Counted from the stretch's first letter, positions 17,813 through 28,031 are shown. The stretch is DNA of 64,000 nucleotides from WTFY01 sp965220895 (GCA_965220895.1 OZ244850.1:868001-932000), one strand, 5' to 3'. Made by a program: numbers and translations. Notes: a model not told the origin generated them from the sequence alone.

Positions 17813-18139
17813 TCATCGACGGTAGTCGCCGCGAAGCGGCGCGAAGCTGTGCGGCTCGTCAAGGGCGGCCTCAAGATGGGTCTCGAGCCCGCCCCGGACC
17901 CGGGCAAGGTCGCGGCGCAGCCAGTCGTAGCGAAAGCGGATGCGGGCCTCGGGGATGGCTGCGGATTCGGCCTCGGCGATCAACGGCTCGAGCGCTTCGA
18001 GTTCATGCACGATGCGCGCGAGCAGTTCAGACTCCGGGGGATTCAAGTCTTCAGCGTGTACCTGTGGAGTACATAGGAGCCAAGCCATGGTGGCTGCCAT
18101 GAGCCAGTTGGAGCGTAAAAGTGAGTGTCTGTGGTTCAT
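17813..18139 (-). CDS. RAQPRD-family integrative element protein (TIGR01690)
   Basis: A 108-residue periplasmic protein: signal peptide MNHRHSLLRSNWLMAATMAW ending near VHA, then LVHELEALEPLIAEAE-like helices and the RFRYDWLRRDLARVRGGLE block that defines the RAQPRD family. An alternative ATG lies 9 bp upstream at 18148. In PFGI-1-like elements the preceding gene is TIGR03747; here that gene lies 20 kb away (38109-38840), so the operon has been split just upstream of this gene. Confidence 0.87.
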   Translation of the reverse strand: MNHRHSLLRSNWLMAATMAWLLCTPQVHAEDLNPPESELLARIVHELEALEPLIAEAESAAIPEARIRFRYDWLRRDLARVRGGLETHLEAALDEPHSFAPLRGDYRR

Positions 18140-18167
18140 GCACGCCATGGTGGTGCACGATGGGTGC

Positions 18168-18222
18168 GCATGCGAGGGGAAACCAATTCCGGCAGGTGCA
18201 TACTTTGTGCGGGCAAGCGTGC
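18168..18222. repeat. 55-bp diverged direct repeat, copy A
   Basis: The stretch beginning CGCATGCGAGGGGAAACC is repeated, at roughly 75 percent identity, at 20763-20817 (CACATGCGAGGGGAAACC). The conserved cores are CATGCGAGGGGAAACC, TTCCGGC and CTTTGTGCG. The two copies bracket the hipBA locus and the Xre-RES remnant. Copy A lies directly upstream of the RAQPRD start, at the left edge of the 20-kb insert. Confidence 0.6.
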
Positions 18223-18333
18223 CCGGGGCGTACGGGTTCAGACACCGATGGCACTTTCCGGTGCTGGTGGCATGGGACCTGAATGCCAACGAACTGCATG
18301 CCCGGACTACAAGAAGATGCAGGCCCTTCTCCT

Positions 18334-19560
18334 TTACATCAATGCCAGGGCCTGCTCCATTGCATCATGCTGGAATGCGGCGGCAAAAGAATCGATTTCA
18401 CCTGCGGAGGCTCCTTGCGATCGAAGGGATTCGCGCCACGCCCCGTTCACCACGGTTGCCATTTGAGACGCCATCCTTTTGGCATCCTCTGGTTCGATGT
18501 CGAAGAATCCGGCGGCATCCAGCGCGCGCATCAGCGAGGCGTCGAATGGCTCGCCCTCCAGGATTCCAGTCTGCAGCATGCGCTGGCGCGTCGGTGCGGG
18601 ATTGATGTCAAACGCCGGGGAGAGGCGCCATCGGTTCCTGCCCACATAGATGAACCCGTGGTTTTTCAGGTGATCATCGGTATTGGACACGAGGATCGTG
18701 AAGATGATCCGCTTCCAGAGTTCATGAAGGTCATCGCGTGGCCGACTGGAAATCTGGCGAATGACGTCCGCGATGTCCGTATAGTACCGTTCTTCTGAGC
18801 CATCCCAATCGAGTGCCGCGCGTGCCGACATGTAGGGAATACGAACCTCGCCCCGGCGGTCGAACCGCCGGATGAGTGCCACCGGACTGTCACTATGGGT
18901 CAGTTCCAGATGAGCCTCTGGAACGCTCAGACCGCACCTTGCCGCAAGCTTCAGCGTGGCGATCTCGGCACGCTCCATGGCGCGCTGGTCATTGCGCGAG
19001 GTGAATTTCGCGATCCACAACTGTCCTCTGCTCTCAACGCTTGCCTTCGGACGGGCGCCGCCCAGAGAGCCCGCCACGCCTGCAAGCTCCAAAGCGTCTT
19101 CTTCCACGCCCTCGGGGTCGAGCTCGAACCGATGCGCCAGTGCTCTCAATTCCTCGAGTGCGACCAGCCGCGGCACCGGCGGGGACAGCCGGGACAGCGG
19201 CTGCAAGTTGTCATCGAGAAAACGCAAGGCGCCCTGGCGCGTGTGGTCGTCGGATAGCGTCAGATAGTCGAACTCGGTAAGCCCGCCACCGAGCGCCCGG
19301 ATCATCAAGGCCCGACCCCAGGAATCGGGAGCGGCGTCCTGAAAACTGTTGTGCAAGGCGTTGCGCCGGTCGTCTCGACCACTTGCAAAGAAGCCTCCTG
19401 CCTGCAGTGGCAAACTGGGAGCAAGCTGGAAACGGTCGTCCGCTCGAAGCCATGCACGGTCATATTCGAAATGTGAATGCTGCCGTCGGCCATCACTCTC
19501 GAAATGCAACCGGCCGACCACGCGCTTTGCTTGACCCAGTGCGACAATGGCTTCGGGCAT
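18334..19560 (-). CDS. hipA: HipA-family serine/threonine kinase toxin
   Basis: A 408-residue HipA-like kinase. N-subdomain 1 (about 1-100) contains NSFQDAAPDSWGRALM; the glycine-rich loop is GSLGGARPKA at about residue 165; the catalytic loop NTDDHLKNHGF at about 296 and the LSPAFDINP metal-binding motif follow. HipA kinases phosphorylate targets such as glutamyl-tRNA synthetase and cause growth arrest. Its start overlaps the hipB stop by one base. All kinase motifs are intact. Confidence 0.9.
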   Translation of the reverse strand: MPEAIVALGQAKRVVGRLHFESDGRRQHSHFEYDRAWLRADDRFQLAPSLPLQAGGFFASGRDDRRNALHNSFQDAAPDSWGRALMIRALGGGLTEFDYLTLSDDHTRQGALRFLDDNLQPLSRLSPPVPRLVALEELRALAHRFELDPEGVEEDALELAGVAGSLGGARPKASVESRGQLWIAKFTSRNDQRAMERAEIATLKLAARCGLSVPEAHLELTHSDSPVALIRRFDRRGEVRIPYMSARAALDWDGSEERYYTDIADVIRQISSRPRDDLHELWKRIIFTILVSNTDDHLKNHGFIYVGRNRWRLSPAFDINPAPTRQRMLQTGILEGEPFDASLMRALDAAGFFDIEPEDAKRMASQMATVVNGAWRESLRSQGASAGEIDSFAAAFQHDAMEQALALM

Positions 19561-19949
19561 CAGAAACCGACTCCTTCATCGTCCACGCCGGCGCTTTTCG
19601 AGTCGCTTCGGCCACCGGGTGCGAGTGGGCCGGATGTTTTGCTCCGCTTGGCCCTGACCCGCTTTGGTAACAGGTCGCGCTCCAGCAATAATGCCGTGTC
19701 GTCCGAGGCCGGATCCAGCAGATCGTGGATGCGGTCGATTTTCCCAAGGACCAGGCATGCCATCGCCAGGGTTCCCGTACTGACACCGTCATCGCCTTTT
19801 TCAAGGCGCGTGATCGTGCGAGCGGACACGCCCACGCGGTCCGCAAAATCCTCGACGGCAATCCTGCGCTTCAATCGCGCTGTCTTCAGGTTCCCGGCCA
19901 TCTGGCGCAGCGCTCTTTGAGCCCGTTTGGATTTTATATTACTTGCCAT
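19560..19949 (-). CDS. hipB: HipB-type XRE antitoxin
   Basis: A 129-residue protein with a helix-turn-helix (VEDFADRVGVSARTITRLEK, about residues 32-52) of the XRE family, followed by a mobile tail rich in basic residues. It precedes hipA with a one-base overlap, as in hipBA operons. HipB binds DNA upstream and inhibits HipA. The TGACA-N4-TGTCA palindrome 25 bp upstream is a good operator candidate. Confidence 0.87.
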   Translation of the reverse strand: MASNIKSKRAQRALRQMAGNLKTARLKRRIAVEDFADRVGVSARTITRLEKGDDGVSTGTLAMACLVLGKIDRIHDLLDPASDDTALLLERDLLPKRVRAKRSKTSGPLAPGGRSDSKSAGVDDEGVGF

Positions 19950-19974
19950 ATTTATCTCCTAAAAAGATATTATA

Positions 19975-19988
19975 TGACAAATATGTCA
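19975..19988 (-). promoter_or_regulatory. Putative HipB operator
   Basis: TGACA-AATA-TGTCA is a perfect dyad in the AT-rich leader of hipBA, 25 bp upstream of the hipB start and next to a TATTATATG promoter-like stretch. HipB proteins bind dyads of this kind; the link here is inferred from position. Confidence 0.5.
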
Positions 19989-20019
19989 GTTATTGGGAAA
20001 TAGTAATGAAGCCTGCCCG

Positions 20020-20765
20020 CTAGGTTCTCCCTTCACCCTGACTGTCCAGGGATTCGACCTCAACGATCGATCCCCGGTCGTAGTGGTACCGAAGATATCT
20101 CCAGTGTATGGCGTCCGAGAGCACTTTGGGACGCATCACGGCGAAACACTCGCCCTCCGCCCTCACGCTCAGGTAGTGAACCCCGAAGCTGTGCGCAACG
20201 CGCGACCGAGCTGCTGTGCCGCACCGTAGTCATCGGGATGGTATATGGCGTGCCCGGCCAGTTGTCGAACGTCATGCAGCGTGGCGGGCCCCAGTTGCGC
20301 CCGTATCACGCGCATTTCCTGGGTGGTTTTTTCGATCCGGGATTCGCGCAGGAACCGCGCCCGGTGAAACGAGGACTCGGCGACGGCAACTTCCTCATCG
20401 GGCGCACAGTAATAGATCCCGAAATCCAGGTTGAACCTTCCACTCCGGCCGTCGACCGGCGGGTGGGTAAAAGCCGCCATGATCCAGGATGCGCCCTCGC
20501 CGTATACCCGGTCCAGCGGTGCCGTCCCGTTGGACAGCGGGTTGTCATTGGGAGTGGCCAGCCAGTGGTCGGCCAGTGCCGGGTCAGGCAACAGGATTTG
20601 CAGAGATTGATGGATTCCCAGGATATAACTGGCCCGTTCCAGCAGGTCCCGTGTCAGCCTGGCCTTCTCCGGCTGGCCTTTCCAGTTATAGAGGGTCTTC
20701 TCGGTGCTGAGCCCCAGCAGGGCCATCCCGAGCGCTGAGGCACTGACCCACGCCCAGGCCTGCAC
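20020..20765 (-). pseudogene. Xre (DUF2384) antitoxin-RES toxin remnant, deleted and frameshifted
   Basis: One minus-strand frame (20765-20169) begins in a DUF2384 antitoxin (LLERASYILGIHQSLQILLP; PNDNPLSNGTAPLDRVYG) and passes without a stop into a RES toxin (IMAAFTHPP; GIYYCAPDEEVAVAESSFHR). The antitoxin C-terminus and the first 50-60 residues of RES are missing, so an in-frame deletion fused the two genes. A second lesion is a frameshift near 20195: the next frame continues the RES domain (SFGVHYLSVRAEGE) to a stop at 20020-20022. RES toxins degrade NAD+. This copy is almost certainly inactive. Confidence 0.8.
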
Positions 20766-20817
20766 ATGCGAGGGGAAACCGCTTCCGGCGGCTGCTCGCT
20801 TTGTGCGTGGAGGCGCT
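20763..20817. repeat. 55-bp diverged direct repeat, copy B
   Basis: Second copy of the CATGCGAGGGGAAACC-containing repeat at 18168-18222. It lies at the upstream (right) end of the Xre-RES remnant. The pair may be the footprint of the segment duplication or insertion that brought hipBA and the Xre-RES locus into the conjugation operon. Confidence 0.6.
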
Positions 20818-20872
20818 CTCTACAGGAGGCGCTCCCAAAGATGTAAAAGGTCGTGAAATGAGGCAAAATTCC

Positions 20873-20901
20873 GCCATGGAATCAGTCGCTGATTCCATGG
20901 C
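20873..20901. promoter_or_regulatory. Perfect 13-bp-arm inverted repeat before the DprA-like gene
   Basis: GCCATGGAATCAG, a TCG loop, then CTGATTCCATGGC form an exact 29-base hairpin, ending 15 bases before the TTG start of the DprA-like gene. There is no T-run on the + strand. It could be an operator, or an RNA hairpin affecting translation of the two-gene module. Confidence 0.7.
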
Positions 20902-20916
20902 CGAAGGTCGAAAAAT

Positions 20917-21882
20917 TTGGAGTGGCGCTCGACCTGTTCTGTCTCCATTCCAGTCATAAAATCCGTGCACAGTACCTCTCTATTTTCTTCAACACATGAG
21001 GATGCCGGACCCTTTGCAGAGGCGATAGACACGACGCTGGAACTGGGCGCGTATGAGGCGCTGTGGTCTCTGCCGAAAACGTCCTTCAAGTCGCTCGCAG
21101 CCCAGTTCGCTGAACATAAACCGGCCAGGCCCTCGGACTTTGTGTCCGAGGACGAAGCGCGCGAGACCGGTTTGCGGGTGGTGCAGAAGCTGCGCGAACG
21201 CCTCAATGGCTGGTTCGGCTTGCGACTGCAAGGTGATATCGACTACCCGGCAAGATTAAGGGATGCCACCTACCCCGTCGAGTTACTGTACTTTCAGGGC
21301 TACTGGGACCTGTTGAGTCTGCCCTCCGTCGCCGTGGTCGGCACCCGAAAACCTACCGATGACGGGAAAAGAAGAACCCGGCGGCTGGTCAAGGGATTGG
21401 TGAACGAAGGCTATGCCATCGTCAGCGGACTGGCAGAAGGTATTGATACCGAGGCCCATACCAGCGCCATTGAAAATGATGGCTACACCGTCGCAGTCAT
21501 CGGGACGCCGCTGGGCGAGGTCTACCCCAAGCCCAATGCCGCCCTTCAGCATACGATTGCGGAAAAATTCCTTTTGATCAGCCAGGTTCCGGTCGAGCGG
21601 TATGACCGACAGAATCCTCGCTCCAACCGCTTTTTCTTCCCGGAACGCAACAAAACCATGTCTGCCCTGACGCAAGCCACGATCATCGTCGAAGCAGGCG
21701 AGACTTCGGGCACACTGATTCAAGCCAGGGAGGCCCTGCGCCAGAAACGCCAAGTGTTCATTCTGAACAGCTGTTTCGAACAGCCGAATCTCAGCTGGCC
21801 TGAAAAATTTGCGAACCAGGGGGCGATCAGGGTCCGAGAGTATGACGACATCAAACGGCAGTTGGTCAACCAGGCTCCGTAA
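20917..21882 (+). CDS. DprA-like (Smf) DNA-processing family protein
   Basis: A 321-residue protein with the Rossmann-fold core of the DprA/Smf family: VAVVGTRKPTDDGKRR, YAIVSGLAEGIDTEAH, TVAVIGTPLGEVYP, FFFPERNKTMSALTQATIIV and SGTLIQAREALRQKRQVFI. Classical DprA loads RecA on incoming single-stranded DNA; here the N-terminal 100 residues are unlike the chromosomal protein, and the gene sits with a phosphoribosyltransferase, not with topA or trm genes. The start is uncertain (TTG 20917 with GAAGG upstream, or GTG 20965). Probably a defence or mobile-element DprA. Confidence 0.8.
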   Translation: MEWRSTCSVSIPVIKSVHSTSLFSSTHEDAGPFAEAIDTTLELGAYEALWSLPKTSFKSLAAQFAEHKPARPSDFVSEDEARETGLRVVQKLRERLNGWFGLRLQGDIDYPARLRDATYPVELLYFQGYWDLLSLPSVAVVGTRKPTDDGKRRTRRLVKGLVNEGYAIVSGLAEGIDTEAHTSAIENDGYTVAVIGTPLGEVYPKPNAALQHTIAEKFLLISQVPVERYDRQNPRSNRFFFPERNKTMSALTQATIIVEAGETSGTLIQAREALRQKRQVFILNSCFEQPNLSWPEKFANQGAIRVREYDDIKRQLVNQAP

Positions 21883-21937
21883 AATCGGCGACTACGAGAG
21901 AGCCGATCACCCGCGCCTGAGCCCAGATGACTGATGC

Positions 21938-22504
21938 GTGTACTTCGGCGAGTACACCCCTGCGGGTGACTCCGGAAAGCCCGCCTGGTCGCTGAGCAAG
22001 GCGAATCAAATCCTGGCGAACCTGAAAAAGGATCCTTCCAAGAAAAACTCGGATGAGTGGCGTTATAAAACTCTGGCGATCACGGAGGTGGGGGAGTTGA
22101 TCCGCCAGAACCTGAAAAAAAATATGTTACGCACGATACTGTTCGTGCCCGCACCGCCTTCGAAACCTGAGGCCCACCCCGAACATGATGCGCGAATGCT
22201 GCAGGTGGCCAAAGCAATCGGTGAAGACATTGATGCTCGCCCGGTACTGGAAACCATCCAGGCCCGCGATCGAGCAAGTCTTGGTGACGAACCCCGCTCG
22301 GTTGATGCACTGAAGGCAAACCTGCGCATCGTTGATGCGCAGGTGCGGCGCAGGCAGATACCTGAAAGACTGATCATCCTGGACGACATGATCACGACCG
22401 GAGCGACGTATGTGGCCTGTCGGGACCTGTTGGTAGAGCGCTTTGGGGATATCAGGGTTTTCGGGCTGTTTGTCGTTCGACGGGTTCCACTGGAACCCGA
22501 TTAG
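21938..22504 (+). CDS. ComF-like phosphoribosyltransferase
   Basis: A 188-residue type I phosphoribosyltransferase: the PRPP-binding motif is LIILDDMITTGATY, and TILFVPAPPSKPEAHPEHD resembles the ComF PRTase region, but the zinc-finger part of ComF is missing. The GTG start at 21938 is fixed by an in-frame stop just before it. It follows the DprA-like gene by 55 bp on the same strand, which suggests joint function. Its TAG stop is part of the 4-bp target site duplicated by the insertion sequence immediately downstream. Confidence 0.78.
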   Translation: MYFGEYTPAGDSGKPAWSLSKANQILANLKKDPSKKNSDEWRYKTLAITEVGELIRQNLKKNMLRTILFVPAPPSKPEAHPEHDARMLQVAKAIGEDIDARPVLETIQARDRASLGDEPRSVDALKANLRIVDAQVRRRQIPERLIILDDMITTGATYVACRDLLVERFGDIRVFGLFVVRRVPLEPD

Positions 22505-24526
22505 CCCGACTTCCGCAACTCAGGCTCAAAACGAGTGCAAGTGATTGATTGGTGGTGAATGGAGGCTCCAGGTCGGCACTACAGGGTGGCCGGATGGGTG
22601 GGGGGATGGAGTAGCTTCAGTCGGCGATCCTGGGCAGGGGCTGTTGTGGCAGGTGCAGCTTCAGTTGTTCCAGCAGCAGTTGGTGTTCGGGTTGTGGCTG
22701 GGGATGTCGGGGCAGCACCAGGTGGCGTCCGTCGGTGGTGGGCAGGTGTACATCGACCATCTGCAGGGTGGCGAACTTCTCGAGGATGGCGCGCGGTGTC
22801 AGGCCCGGTGCCCGGGCGCGGGCCAGGTTCTTCAGGGTGACGTGCAGGCAGTAGGCGATGAAGGCGACGAAGATGTGTGCCTCGATACGGTCTTGTCGCT
22901 GGTGGAAGACGGGCCGGATGGCGAGGTCGTGCTTGAGTTCCTTGAAGGCCTGTTCGATCTCGGTCAGCTGCATGTAGTAGCGCCACAGGGTGGCCGGGTC
23001 TTCGCTGGTGAGGTTGGAGCGCAGCAGGTAGCGGCCTTCGCGGCATCGTGCCTGGCGCAGCCGGTCACGGCGCAGCGAGAACGTGAACGTCTGCGGGGTG
23101 ACCGGCTCATCGGCCCCGGGCAGGTGGATGTGCACCAGGTTCCAGGTCCGTCCGGCCTCCTTTTTTGCAGCGCCCAGCTTGAGCAGCAGTTCATCGCGCC
23201 TGAGGGTCTGTGCGTGCAGTTCGTGCAGCCGGTGCCACAGCTTCTTCAGCCGGCGTCGGCGCATGCCACGCTCCTTCAGGATACGTGAGGCACTGCGGGC
23301 CAGGATGTACAACTCGCCGTCCTCGGCCAGCAGCTTGACCTGCACCGCCTCGCGCACCTCGTGCCAGGGCAGGCCCACGAAGTCCTGCTCCAGCGCGCCT
23401 AGCCGGCCCTTCGGTGTGCCGACCAGGTAATGCACGGGAGCCTCCCCTGCACGCATGTCGGCCAGCGTTGCCTCGGTGGGAATGCCCCGGTCCATGATCC
23501 AGACCCGCTGTGAGCGGCCATACTGGGCCTCGATCTTGTGCAGGAAGTCGGCCAGCGTGGTCTTGTCACTGGTGTTGCCGGCCATGACTTCGTAGGCCAG
23601 CGGAAAGCCCTGTGGCGTGACCACCAGGGCGATGACCACCTGTACGCAGTCCGGGCGCTTGTCCCGACTGTAGCCGAAGCGGCGCTTGTCCGAGAACGTC
23701 GGGTCGCTCTCGAAGTAGGTCGAGGTCAGGTCATACAGCAAGATGTCGAAGCGCGCCTCGAACAGGTCCTCCCAGCGCGCGCGCAAAAACGAGAAGAAGG
23801 CCGCCTTGTGCACCACCAGGCGGTCCAGGCAACGATACAGCGTATCGACCGCCACCACAGGCGCTGCATGACCGAGCAGGTCTGCCATGGCACTGTGCGC
23901 GTACCACTGCCGGTGCAAGCGCCATTCGCTGCCCGGATCGATCAGCTGGTAGCAGACCAGGGTCTTGAGCACATCCAGCCAGCGGGTGCGCTGGCGGCTC
24001 GGGCGCAAGCGCGGGGCCCAGAACCGGTCCAGGTCCAGACGCTCCCACAGCGCCAGCCAGCATGCACCCCACTGGCGTGGACGGTGCAGGCTCAGGTCCC
24101 GGACCCGGATCTGGACCACTTCGCAGTCCATCTCCGGGGCTTCCCGGTCCGAGGGAAACAGTGCCATCGGTGCCATACCGCAGGCCCCGCGCAGCACCTC
24201 GATCGAACGACACCAGGCGGCACGCTGGTGATCATTGATCTCGCCCAGGTACAGCACCTGGCGCTGCACCACGCGACCGTCCGGCTTGCGGTGGTTCTCG
24301 ACTACACTCCAGTAGCGGTGCTCCTTGCCGTCCTTGAAGCGTCTCTTGGCACGCACGAACATGATGGCATAGCGTGCCTCAACGGCCGTACAAATCAAGA
24401 GGCAAGGTCGGCACTACAGCCCTCCCCCGACCGTGCCGTACCCCTCAAATCAGACACTTGCACTGCAGAACACAGCACAAAACCCCTTACATCAGATGAA
24501 ATCCTGGCTGAGTTGCGGAAGTCGGG
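22505..24526 (-). mobile_element. IS1634-like insertion sequence (IS4 superfamily), complete
   Basis: A 2022-bp element. Its ends are perfect 19-bp inverted repeats (CCCGACTTCCGCAACTCAG inward from 22505; the complement ends at 24526), with a further imperfect inverted match around GTGCAAGTG at 22534-22546. TTAG flanks it on both sides (22501-22504 and 24527-24530), a 4-bp target duplication. AGGTCGGCACTACAG occurs in the same orientation near both ends (22570-22584, 24404-24418). It landed between the stop codons of two convergent genes without breaking either. Confidence 0.87.
22617..24362 (-). CDS. IS1634-family DDE transposase
   Basis: A 581-residue transposase. The first catalytic Asp lies in DILLYDLTSTYFES, the second in RVWIMDRGIPTEATLADMR, and the Glu in QLTEIEQAFKELKHDL, giving the DDE triad of the IS4 superfamily, IS1634 group. 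The start is placed at ATG 24362 (MFVRAKRRFKDGKEHRYW), the usual family beginning; a TTG 36 bp earlier is possible. The frame is uninterrupted and the IS ends are intact, so it may be active. Confidence 0.88.
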   Translation of the reverse strand: MFVRAKRRFKDGKEHRYWSVVENHRKPDGRVVQRQVLYLGEINDHQRAAWCRSIEVLRGACGMAPMALFPSDREAPEMDCEVVQIRVRDLSLHRPRQWGACWLALWERLDLDRFWAPRLRPSRQRTRWLDVLKTLVCYQLIDPGSEWRLHRQWYAHSAMADLLGHAAPVVAVDTLYRCLDRLVVHKAAFFSFLRARWEDLFEARFDILLYDLTSTYFESDPTFSDKRRFGYSRDKRPDCVQVVIALVVTPQGFPLAYEVMAGNTSDKTTLADFLHKIEAQYGRSQRVWIMDRGIPTEATLADMRAGEAPVHYLVGTPKGRLGALEQDFVGLPWHEVREAVQVKLLAEDGELYILARSASRILKERGMRRRRLKKLWHRLHELHAQTLRRDELLLKLGAAKKEAGRTWNLVHIHLPGADEPVTPQTFTFSLRRDRLRQARCREGRYLLRSNLTSEDPATLWRYYMQLTEIEQAFKELKHDLAIRPVFHQRQDRIEAHIFVAFIAYCLHVTLKNLARARAPGLTPRAILEKFATLQMVDVHLPTTDGRHLVLPRHPQPQPEHQLLLEQLKLHLPQQPLPRIAD

Positions 24527-24531
24527 TTAGA

Positions 24532-27082
24532 TCAGGCCAGGCGCTGCAACAGCGCCAGCGGGTGGGCGCGCAACAGCCCGCGCGTGGACGCCAGGCCGAG
24601 CCCCGCGATCACGGCCATCCCGAGCACGGGAGCGGTCATCCACACCCAGGCGTGCATGCGAAAGCCCTGTTCCAGGACCTGCGTTTGCAGGTAATAGACC
24701 GCGGCTTCCGCCCCGAGCGCGGCCAAGATACCTGCCGCCAGTCCCAGCCAGGCGAACTCGATGGCGAGCGATGCCTGGATCAGGCGCCGTCCTGCCCCCA
24801 GCGTGCGAAGCACGGCATGCTCTCGAAAACGTTCGTCGAGGCTTGCCTGGATGCAGGCCAGCAGCACCAGCAGGCCCGCACCGAGTACCAGCGCGAAGAT
24901 CAGCTCGATGGCGAGGCTCACCTGGCGGATCACGTTGCGCACCTGGGCCACCAGGGCATCGACCTCGATGACCACCACCGTCGGGAACGCCCGGGTGAAA
25001 TCATCGAGCCGGGGTTTCTGCGAGGGGGTCATGCGAAACGTCGACAAATACGTGGCCCCGAAGCCCTCGAAGGTGCCCGGCGAGAAGATCAGGAAGAAGT
25101 TCGGCTGCATGGTCTCCCACGTCACGCTTCGCACGCTGGAGACGCGCGCCTCGATGCGCTGGCGGTTTGCCTCGAACTCCAGCACATCGCCGACTTCGAT
25201 GCCGAGCCAGGTGGCGTACTCGTGCTCGATCGAGACCTCCCCTGCGAGCGCACCGGACCCCCACCAGCGCCCGGCCAGCACCCGGTTGTCCTCGGGCAGG
25301 CTCGGCGTCCAGGTGATGCGCCGGTGGCGAAGCGCGGTGCTGGTGTCCCCGGTGGTACTGCGGGGGTCGCGGCGCACGCGATCACTCCAGAAAAAAGGCC
25401 CCTGCGGGTCGGGCGGGGATCCATTGATGGCGGTGAGGCGCGCGCTCAGCAAGGGATAGAAGGCCTGGCTCTCGAGGCCATGGCGCAAGAAGAAGGCCTC
25501 GATGGCGGGGATGTCGTCTCTCGCGACGTTGGTCATGAAATGGTTCGGGGCGGACTCCGGCCACTGCGCTCGCCAGTCGTCCATCAGGTCGGTGCGCAGG
25601 ATGGCCAGCACCAGAAGCGCCATCAGCGCCAGCGCGAACACGCTGACCTGCAGCAGGTTCGAGCTGCGCCTTCGCCTGAGCCCGGAGAGCGCGAGGCTCC
25701 AGGCGTGGCCTGCGCCCATGCCGAGCACCGCCCCGCCCTGCAGGAAGGCCCAGGCGATGCCCGCGAGAACCAGTCCGGCGATGGCCAGTCCCATGATGAC
25801 CAAGAGCGTGAGGCCCAGGTCGCCGCTTGAGGCGAACACCAGGGTGATGGCCCCGAGGGCCCCGAAGGCGTACGGCATCCACTCGGCGCGCGCCTCGCCG
25901 AGTTCGCGGTGCAGGACGCGAAGCGGCGGGGTCTTGTGCAGGGCGAGCAGCGGCGGCAGGGCAAAGAACAGCAGGCAGGCGAGACAGATCACCGCCCCGA
26001 TCGCGAAAGCGCGCGGCCCGGGCGGCGGCAACTCGATCGCGACCAGCGAATCAAGTATCGCCAACAGGCCGTAGTGCACGAGCGCCCCGAGGGCACAGCC
26101 CACCAGCGTGGCGGTCGCGGCCAGCATCAGCACGATCAGCCCGTACAACACGCCGATACGCCTGGCCCCCGCCCCCAGGGTTTTGAGGATGGCGACGTAA
26201 TCGTAGTGGCGCACGCTGTAGCGGCGTGCGGCCAGCGCGATGGCGAGCCCGGCGAGCAGCACGGCCAGGCCGGCGCCCAGGTGCAGGAACCGCGCCGAGC
26301 GGTCCAGGGCCTCAGCCACCACCCGGCTTTGCGTTCGCACATCGCGCAATTTGTAGTGCCCAAGGTAGGCCCGGGTCAGCCAGTCCCCGAAGGCCTCCAG
26401 GGCGAAGGGGTCGGGATGGGCGAACAGGTAGCGGTAGTTGACGCGCGAGCCGAACTGCACCACGCCGGTGGCCGGCACGTCCGCGATGTGCATGAGCAGG
26501 CGCGGCCCGGCGTTGTCGAGCATCCCGCCGAGTCCGCGGTCGGGTTCGGTGATGAGCACCGCGCCGATGCGAAGCTCGGTCTCGCCGAGATTCACAAAAT
26601 CCCCGACTGCAAGCTCCAAGGCGCGCAAGGCGCGCGCCTCAAGCCAGACCTCGCCCAGGGCAGGCCCGCGCGCAACGCTCCGGTGCGCGGCGAACGGTGC
26701 CTCGGCGATCTCGAGATGTCCACGTAGCGGATAGGTACCGCCGGCCGCCTTCACCGAGACCAGTGCACTGGCCTGCTCGGAGAAGGCCATGGAGACGAAG
26801 TTCAGCGTTCGCGCAAGCGCGATGCCCCGGGTGCCCGCCTCTTCCAGCACTGCGGCGGGCACGGGATCGCCCGAGCGCAGGATGCGGTCTGCGGCCAGGA
26901 TGCGGGTTGCCTCACGCTCGATGGCGGTCTCCAGGCGTTCGGTGAACAGGGCCACGGCCACGGTCGATGCGACCGCAACCGCCAGGGCGAGCGCGAGTAC
27001 GCGAAGCTCGCCGCCGCGCCAGTCGCGAAACAGCAGACGTGCCGCCAGGGCCACAAGGCCCGGCATCGACATGGCTTTTGCC

Positions 27083-27093
<11 letters not shown>
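24532..27093 (-). CDS. YbbP-like ABC transporter permease (FtsX family)
   Basis: An 853-residue inner-membrane protein with two FtsX/MacB-type permease domains (about residues 250-400 and 700-850) and large periplasmic parts. Examples are YVAILKTLGAGARRIGVLYG and ERFREHAVLRTLGAGRRLIQ. This is the E. coli YbbP arrangement. ATG 27093 has a GGGAG ribosome-binding site and overlaps the ATPase gene by 11 bp. In many Proteobacteria ybbAP is divergent from tesA, as here apart from an inserted gene. The cargo is unknown. Confidence 0.85.
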
Positions 27094-27766
<673 letters not shown>

Positions 27767-28031
27767 GGGATCCTCTGCTGTGCGATGGTCTGCTTGGTGG
27801 TAGCACTCTCTTGAGCACAACGATAGTCACTCTTCTCACAGAATCCAAGGCAGTGGTCCACGGCATAAACCCGTGTACCCGTCTGACGGATGAGTCCATC
27901 CGCTGAAGCACCAAGGTGGAACCCACCTGGTTTGCCATTCGGAGGACTCATGCGAGGGCCGGACCGGCCATGGAAATTCCAGGATTGCTTATCGACAGGC
28001 AGGCTGGACCAGTGCTCACCAAACAGGAATG

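Noticed and set aside
22570..24418. AGGTCGGCACTACAG copies as target-site duplications
   Set aside because: They lie inside the 19-bp terminal inverted repeats and are subterminal; the true flanking duplication is TTAG.
27767..28031. Minus frame of 107 codons between ybbA and the DUF4143 gene
   Set aside because: No motif, no ribosome-binding site, and it crosses the end of the DUF4143 gene.
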